NCBI GenBank assembly: GCA_003164375.1
Contig: PLTE01000345.1
Span: 1 to 9,453 of the forward strand
Direction of reading: 5' to 3'
DNA from: Hyphomicrobiales bacterium
GTDB lineage: Bacteria > Pseudomonadota > Alphaproteobacteria > Rhizobiales > Xanthobacteraceae
Length of the DNA: 9,453 nucleotides
Below the pieces are notes generated by a model that saw nothing but the letters and a program-made list of their open reading frames with translations, was not told the DNA's origin and searched no databases. The stretch's first letter is position 1, and every line of letters starts with the position of its first letter. Both the position numbers and the translations under genes were made by a program. This document shows positions 5,105-9,453 of the stretch, in pieces.

Positions 5105-6820
5105 ATGTCGAATCCCATCGGAATGCGCCGCAACCTCGCCGGTTATGGTGATGCCGGATTTTCGATTTTTCTGCGCAAGGCCTTCATTAAGGCGCTCGGT
5201 TACAGCGACGAAGCATTAGACCGTCCCATCATCGGTATTGTCGATACAGACTCCGGCTACAACGCCTGTCAACGCAACGTGCCCGACCTGATCGAAGCCG
5301 CTAGCCGGGGCGTCATGCTGTCCGGCGGCATTGCGATCCCGTTTCCGGTGATCTCGATTCAGGAGAGTTTTGCGCACCCGACCAGCATGTATCTGCGCAA
5401 CCTGATGGCGATGGACGTGGAAGAGATGATCCGCGCACAGCCGATGGACGCGGTTATTCTGCTTGGGGGGTGCGACAAGACCGTGCCCGCGCTGATGATG
5501 GGTGCGGCCAGCGCCGGCGTTCCGGCGATCCTCCTGGTCAGCGGACCGATGCTGGCCGGCAGCTGGCGTGGCGAGAGGCTCGGTGCGTGCACCGACTGCC
5601 GTCGCTTCTGGGGACGTTATCGTGCCGGCGAGCTTAGCGACGAGCAGATCAACGAGGTGAACAGCGAGCTCGCACCGACAATCGGCTCGTGTGGCGTGAT
5701 GGGTACCGCCAGCACGATGGCACTCGCAACCGAGGCGTTGGGCATGATGTTGCCGGGCGGCGCCTGCGTCCCTGCTGTGCATGCCGAGCGCCGTCGCCTT
5801 GCCGAGCGGACCGGGGCGCGCGCCGTAGCAATGGCGGCTGAACGGTTGACGCCGGATAAGATCCTAACGCCGGCCGCCTTCACCAATGCGCTGCGCACCG
5901 TGCTTGCTGCTGGCGGTTCGACCAATGCCCTGATCCACCTCACCGCAATGGCCGGACGTCTCGGCATCGGCGTTGATCTCGCGGGTTTCGACCGCATCGC
6001 CCGCGAGACGCCAGTGCTGATCGATCTCAAGCCGACCGGACAGGGCTACATGGAGGATCTGTATCACGCGGGCGGATTGGTCCCGATGCTGCGCGAGATC
6101 GCGCCTTTGCTCGATCTCGATTGCATGACGGTGACCGGCCGGACGCTGGGCGAAAATATCGCGGCGGCGCCGACCTCGTTCAAGCAGGATGTGATCCGTC
6201 CGTTTTCGAATCCGATCTATGCCGGCGGCGCGATCGCGGTGCTGCGCGGCAATCTTGCGCCGGAGGGCGCCGTCATCAAGCAGGCGGCGGCCAATCAGGC
6301 GCTGCTCCAGCACACCGGCCGGGCGGTAGTCTTCTCTTCGCTCGCTGATCTCGCCGCACGCATCGACGATCCCGCGCTCGATGTGACAGCCGATGACGTG
6401 CTGGTACTACAGAACGCAGGGCCGAAAGGCGCGCCCGGCATGCCGGAAGCCGGTTACATCCCTATTCCAAAGAAGCTTTTGCAGCAGGGCGTGAAGGATA
6501 TGGTCCGCATGTCCGACGCCCGCATGAGCGGTACCGCTTTCGGCACGATCGTGCTTCACATCTCACCGGAATCCGCCGTTGGTGGCCCGCTTGGCCTGGT
6601 GCGTAACGGCGATCGTATCAAGCTCGACACGGCCGGCCGCACGCTCTCGCTTCTGGTCGACGACCGGGAGCTGGCGGCTCGGCTCAAGGCCCTGCCGCCG
6701 GCCCCGAGCGGGGAGGGCCGGCGCGGTTATGAACGTTTATATTTCGAGACGGTGACCCAAGCGGAGCAGGGCTGCGACTTCAATTTCGCAATGCCGAAGA
6801 TCACGACGACGATCCCCTAA
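5105..6820 (+). CDS. IlvD/Edd family dehydratase, sugar-acid type
   Basis: This 571-residue Fe-S enzyme has the expected family length. Members remove water from dihydroxy acids or sugar acids to give 2-keto-3-deoxy products. The three cluster cysteines are present: Cys55 (NACQRN), Cys123 (GGCDKT) and Cys196 (GSCGVMGTASTM). So are the metal-site lysine Lys125, the GGSTNALIHL block (271-280), GMPEAGYIPIPKKL (445-458), and the catalytic serine Ser476 in SDARMSGTAFG. GMPEAGYIPIPKK and SGPMLAGSWRG resemble arabonate/xylonate/fuconate-type dehydratases more than the branched-chain amino-acid enzyme. An extra C162-x2-C165 pair is present. ATG 5105 has GGAG at 5093-5096; a TTG at 5075 would add 10 residues without a good ribosome site. 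Exact substrate unknown. Confidence 0.9.
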   Translation: MSNPIGMRRNLAGYGDAGFSIFLRKAFIKALGYSDEALDRPIIGIVDTDSGYNACQRNVPDLIEAASRGVMLSGGIAIPFPVISIQESFAHPTSMYLRNLMAMDVEEMIRAQPMDAVILLGGCDKTVPALMMGAASAGVPAILLVSGPMLAGSWRGERLGACTDCRRFWGRYRAGELSDEQINEVNSELAPTIGSCGVMGTASTMALATEALGMMLPGGACVPAVHAERRRLAERTGARAVAMAAERLTPDKILTPAAFTNALRTVLAAGGSTNALIHLTAMAGRLGIGVDLAGFDRIARETPVLIDLKPTGQGYMEDLYHAGGLVPMLREIAPLLDLDCMTVTGRTLGENIAAAPTSFKQDVIRPFSNPIYAGGAIAVLRGNLAPEGAVIKQAAANQALLQHTGRAVVFSSLADLAARIDDPALDVTADDVLVLQNAGPKGAPGMPEAGYIPIPKKLLQQGVKDMVRMSDARMSGTAFGTIVLHISPESAVGGPLGLVRNGDRIKLDTAGRTLSLLVDDRELAARLKALPPAPSGEGRRGYERLYFETVTQAEQGCDFNFAMPKITTTIP

Positions 6821-7032
6821 GGCGTGTTTCGTTCTTCGGACGGGCTCGGCCTTTCGCGCTGCTTGGACCAACGCTGCTCGCCTGAACTGCCCTGTATGGC
6901 TCCAGCCAAGCACCGCCATGCTCGTGACCCAGCCGACGATGAAGTATAAGCCTTGGTCGGCGTGAAGTGGCGAAGACAGGCCGAGCTCTAAAATCGGCCG
7001 GGCAGTCACCCGTCACGGGGAGGGAAAATCAT

Positions 7033-7818
7033 ATGTCCAAGAAGGACCCTATCGGGTTTGACAGACGCGACATTCTCAAACAGATCGTGACGGTCGCTGG
7101 CTCGGCCCCGTTATCACCCAACGTGTTGGGAGCGACGGCCGCAGCCGCCACCGTGACGATGCAGGCCGATGCCGCGTCAGCGCAGGCGTCTGCGCCAAGT
7201 TCGGCACCAAGTTCGGCACCAAGTTCGACGCTCCCCGCCGGATATCAATCCCTCGGTCCGGATGAAGCCGGCTTCGTCGAAGCCTTCGTCAATGTCATGT
7301 GCCCTGCAGACAATCTCACGCCGAACGGCGTTGACTGCGGTCTTGCAACCTTCATCGACCGGCAGTTGGCGGGCGGGTTCGGACAGGGCGAAAACCTCTA
7401 CATGCACGGCCCGTGGAAGCAGGGTAAGCCGCAGCTCGGCTATCAGCTTCCGCTGACGCCTGCGCAGTTCTTCAAGGCCGGCATAGCTGCGGCCAATGCG
7501 GCTTGCCAGACGCGATTTGGCATGGACTTCGACGAGTTGGTGCCGGCGGACGCCGACCTCTTCCTGCGCGATCTCTCCGCCGGAAAGGTTTCCGACCCGC
7601 GGGTTCCACTGAGTGAATGGTTCAACGATCTGGCCTATCCGCTCTTCGTGCAGGCTTGCTTCGCCGATCCAATTTATGGCGGCAATAATGACAAGGTGTT
7701 CTGGCGAATGATCGGCTATCCGGGCCTGCCGGCGACGCACACGCGCGACATGGTGGAATTCCGCGGCAAGCCCTTTCCGGGTGCCAAGGATCCCAAGTCG
7801 ATCGTGGACTTCAGCTGA
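7033..7818 (+). CDS. Gluconate 2-dehydrogenase subunit 3 family protein, Tat signal
   Basis: This 261-residue small subunit partners a GMC flavoprotein dehydrogenase, helping its export and stability. The N-terminus carries a twin-arginine signal, FDRRDILK (Arg11-Arg12), then a hydrophobic stretch to about residue 45 and an ASAQA-like cleavage region. A short Ala-Pro-Ser repeat linker (54-66) follows. The mature domain shows GVDCGLATFIDRQL (99-112), YMHGPW, LGYQLPLTP, and the family signature DPIYGGN (212-218) with GYPG (228-231). ATG 7033 is preceded by an excellent ribosome site GGGGAGGG (7017-7024); an in-frame GTG at 6967 would hide the Tat signal and is rejected. The flavoprotein start lies 11 bases after its stop, so the two form an operon and probably a complex in the periplasm. 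Confidence 0.92.
   Translation: MSKKDPIGFDRRDILKQIVTVAGSAPLSPNVLGATAAAATVTMQADAASAQASAPSSAPSSAPSSTLPAGYQSLGPDEAGFVEAFVNVMCPADNLTPNGVDCGLATFIDRQLAGGFGQGENLYMHGPWKQGKPQLGYQLPLTPAQFFKAGIAAANAACQTRFGMDFDELVPADADLFLRDLSAGKVSDPRVPLSEWFNDLAYPLFVQACFADPIYGGNNDKVFWRMIGYPGLPATHTRDMVEFRGKPFPGAKDPKSIVDFS
7192..7227 (+). repeat. 12-base tandem repeat, three units, inside the small-subunit gene
   Basis: Units at 7192-7203, 7204-7215 and 7216-7227 read GCRCCAAGTTCG; the last two are identical and the first differs by one base. They encode a repeated Ala-Pro-Ser-Ser linker between the signal peptide and the folded domain. Copy number is likely to vary between strains without shifting the frame. Confidence 0.9.
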
Positions 7819-7829
7819 GGGGAATGGTG

Positions 7830-9453
7830 ATGGCCACCAAGCTGAATAAGCGAACCGTCGTGATCGTTGGCGGCGGATTGACCGCCGCCCTGGTCGCGCG
7901 CCAGCTCACCGCGAAAGGCACCGACGTTCTCGTGTTGGAGCGCGGTTATGATCGCCGTAAATCGGCGGCAGCGAAACTTCCCAATCAACGCGACGAATTG
8001 CGTTGGGATATTCGCGGCGGCCTCGGGCAAAATTGGGCGGTCGAGACCTACACCGTACGGCATTCGCCGAAAGACGAAGCGCTGCCCGCCCGACGCCTGG
8101 CGGCGATCCTGCCGGGCGAGGGACTGGGGGGTGCCGCGAGCCACTGGAATGGATTTGCCTGGCGTTGGGCGGAGTACGATCCGACCTTGCGATCGCGCTT
8201 TGAGGGTCGTTACGGGGCGAAAGCCATACCGCCGGAATTGCAGATTCAGGATTGGGGCGTGACTTACGCCGAAATGGAGCCCTATCACCATCTGTTCGAG
8301 AAGCTCTACGGAATTTCGGGCAAGGCCGGCAACATCAAAGGCAAGATCATGCCCGACGGCAATCCGTTCGAAGCGCCGCGTCGCGACGAATATCCCCAGC
8401 CGCCCGTCGAGCCGACCGAAGCCGGACTGATTTTCAAGGCCGCGTGTGAAAAACTCGGCTACAAACCGTTTATTGCACCGTCGGGCAATTCATCGGGCGC
8501 CTACACCAATCCGGACGGCATGAAGCTCGCGCAGTGCCAGTATTGCGGGCACTGCGAGAAGTTCATCTGTGAAGCGCAGGCGAAAGCGACGCCGGAGGTG
8601 CTGCTGTATCCGATCCTTGCGCAGCGGAAGAATTTCGAGATTCGCATGCAATGCCGGGTGACTGGCGTCGATTACGACGCGGACGCCAAGCGTGTCACTG
8701 GGGTGCGCTATGTCGATATGATAACCGGGGCCGAGTACGAACAGCCCGCGGATGTGGTCGTGCTCGCCGCCTTCACGATGTCGAACACGCGTTTCCTCCT
8801 GCTGGGAGGAATCGGTAAGGCGTACGACCCGGCAAGCGGCGAAGGCGTAGTCGGCAAGAACTTCTGCTATCAGACCAATTCCGCCATGAACGTGTTCGTC
8901 AAGGATCGATGGATCAATCCGTTCCTGGCCAGCGGTAGCACAGGGACCACCATTGACGAATTCAACAACGACAACTTCGACCACTCAGGCCTAGGCTTCC
9001 TCGGTGGGGCCGGTATCAGCGCCAATCTGACCAATGGCCGGCCGATCGGTAATCGCCGCCTGCCGCCTGGTACTCCACGGTGGGGCACGCAATGGAAGCA
9101 GGCCAGCGCGGACTGGTACGCCAAATCATTCTCGATGCAGGCTCAAGGAACAAGCTATCCGCATCGCGAAAACTACCTGAGCCTCGATCCGGACTATCAG
9201 GATGCGCATGGCCAACCGTTGCTACGGATCACGTTTGACTGGCGCGACAACGACATGAAGATGTCGGAGTATTGCACCAAGAAATTGGAGAATATCGCCA
9301 AGGCGATGGACGCGACGATCTTGAGTCCCGCGATGCCGCGCAAGGCGCCGTTCGATACACGGCAGTATCAGAGTACGCATGTTACCGGCGGCACGCCAAT
9401 GGGTGCCGATCCCAAAGCTAGCGTAGTCTCGCAGCACCTCCAGCATTGGGATG
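7830..9453 (+). CDS. GMC-family FAD-dependent dehydrogenase, gluconate 2-dehydrogenase-like large subunit (partial, 3' end missing)
   Basis: The frame is open for 541 codons to the window end without a stop. The N-terminus has the FAD dinucleotide fold VVIVGGGLTAALVARQL (Gly14, Gly16, Ala19) and the ribose-binding acid Glu37 in LVLERG. A second FAD segment is GGAASHWNG (100-108). A cysteine cluster C236-x2-C239-x2-C242-x4-C247 (QCQYCGHCEKFIC) resembles that of membrane-linked gluconate/fructose/glucoside-type dehydrogenases and may bind Fe-S. The first catalytic histidine is His517 in THVTGGTPMGADP; the final FAD/active-site segment with the second catalytic residue lies beyond the window. 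ATG 7830 has GAGGGGA upstream; an in-frame ATG at 7824 is too close to it. No signal peptide is seen, fitting export with the Tat-bearing partner. A cytochrome gene may follow, outside the window. Confidence 0.92.
   Translation, partial: MATKLNKRTVVIVGGGLTAALVARQLTAKGTDVLVLERGYDRRKSAAAKLPNQRDELRWDIRGGLGQNWAVETYTVRHSPKDEALPARRLAAILPGEGLGGAASHWNGFAWRWAEYDPTLRSRFEGRYGAKAIPPELQIQDWGVTYAEMEPYHHLFEKLYGISGKAGNIKGKIMPDGNPFEAPRRDEYPQPPVEPTEAGLIFKAACEKLGYKPFIAPSGNSSGAYTNPDGMKLAQCQYCGHCEKFICEAQAKATPEVLLYPILAQRKNFEIRMQCRVTGVDYDADAKRVTGVRYVDMITGAEYEQPADVVVLAAFTMSNTRFLLLGGIGKAYDPASGEGVVGKNFCYQTNSAMNVFVKDRWINPFLASGSTGTTIDEFNNDNFDHSGLGFLGGAGISANLTNGRPIGNRRLPPGTPRWGTQWKQASADWYAKSFSMQAQGTSYPHRENYLSLDPDYQDAHGQPLLRITFDWRDNDMKMSEYCTKKLENIAKAMDATILSPAMPRKAPFDTRQYQSTHVTGGTPMGADPKASVVSQHLQHWD

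Noticed and set aside
6737..7009. Minus-strand open frame with a hydrophobic stretch (residues about 19-36) in the gap after the dehydratase
   Set aside because: It overlaps the end of the dehydratase on the other strand and has no convincing ribosome site or family match. It might be a decayed gene, but nothing supports that.

Overview
The window looks like a chromosome segment of an alphaproteobacterium, most likely a member of the Hyphomicrobiales related to the Bradyrhizobium/Rhodopseudomonas group. The basis is the gene order plsX-fabH-ihfA-merR on one strand, which is conserved in that class, together with the IHF-alpha sequence and the GC-rich coding bias. The genus is inferred, not shown.

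Region 1 (1-2147, + strand) is core chromosome. It holds the 3' end of plsX, a complete fabH overlapping it by four bases, ihfA with a likely promoter of its own, and a MerR-type regulator starting at TTG. These genes link phospholipid and fatty-acid initiation with a nucleoid protein. Region 2 (2156-3166, - strand) is a lone GT4-like glycosyltransferase that converges on merR with only 8 bases between the stop codons. Region 3 (3167-3635) has no convincing gene. It holds a degenerate tRNA 3'-end-like sequence on the - strand, a sigma70-like promoter, and a leader with several strong inverted repeats in front of the next gene.

Region 4 (3636-9453, + strand) reads as an accessory sugar-oxidation locus: a Gfo/Idh/MocA NAD(P)-dependent oxidoreductase, an IlvD/Edd sugar-acid-type dehydratase, a Tat-exported gluconate 2-dehydrogenase subunit 3-like protein, and a GMC flavoprotein with a Cys cluster that runs off the window end. 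A 458-base gap before the dehydratase has an AT-rich core with two near-identical 21-base direct repeats 84 bases apart, a short inverted repeat, and one DnaA-box-like site. A reasonable model is that the GMC flavoprotein and its small subunit oxidise a sugar or sugar acid at the periplasmic face, while the oxidoreductase and dehydratase process the product in the cytoplasm. The substrate cannot be read from the sequence, and no transporter, regulator or cytochrome gene for the locus lies inside the window.

No CRISPR array, complete mobile element, or recognisable defence system was seen. The most unusual material is non-coding: the structured leader at about 3454-3607, the repeat/operator region at 4740-4844, and the tRNA-like relic at 3213-3266 at the junction between core and accessory DNA.
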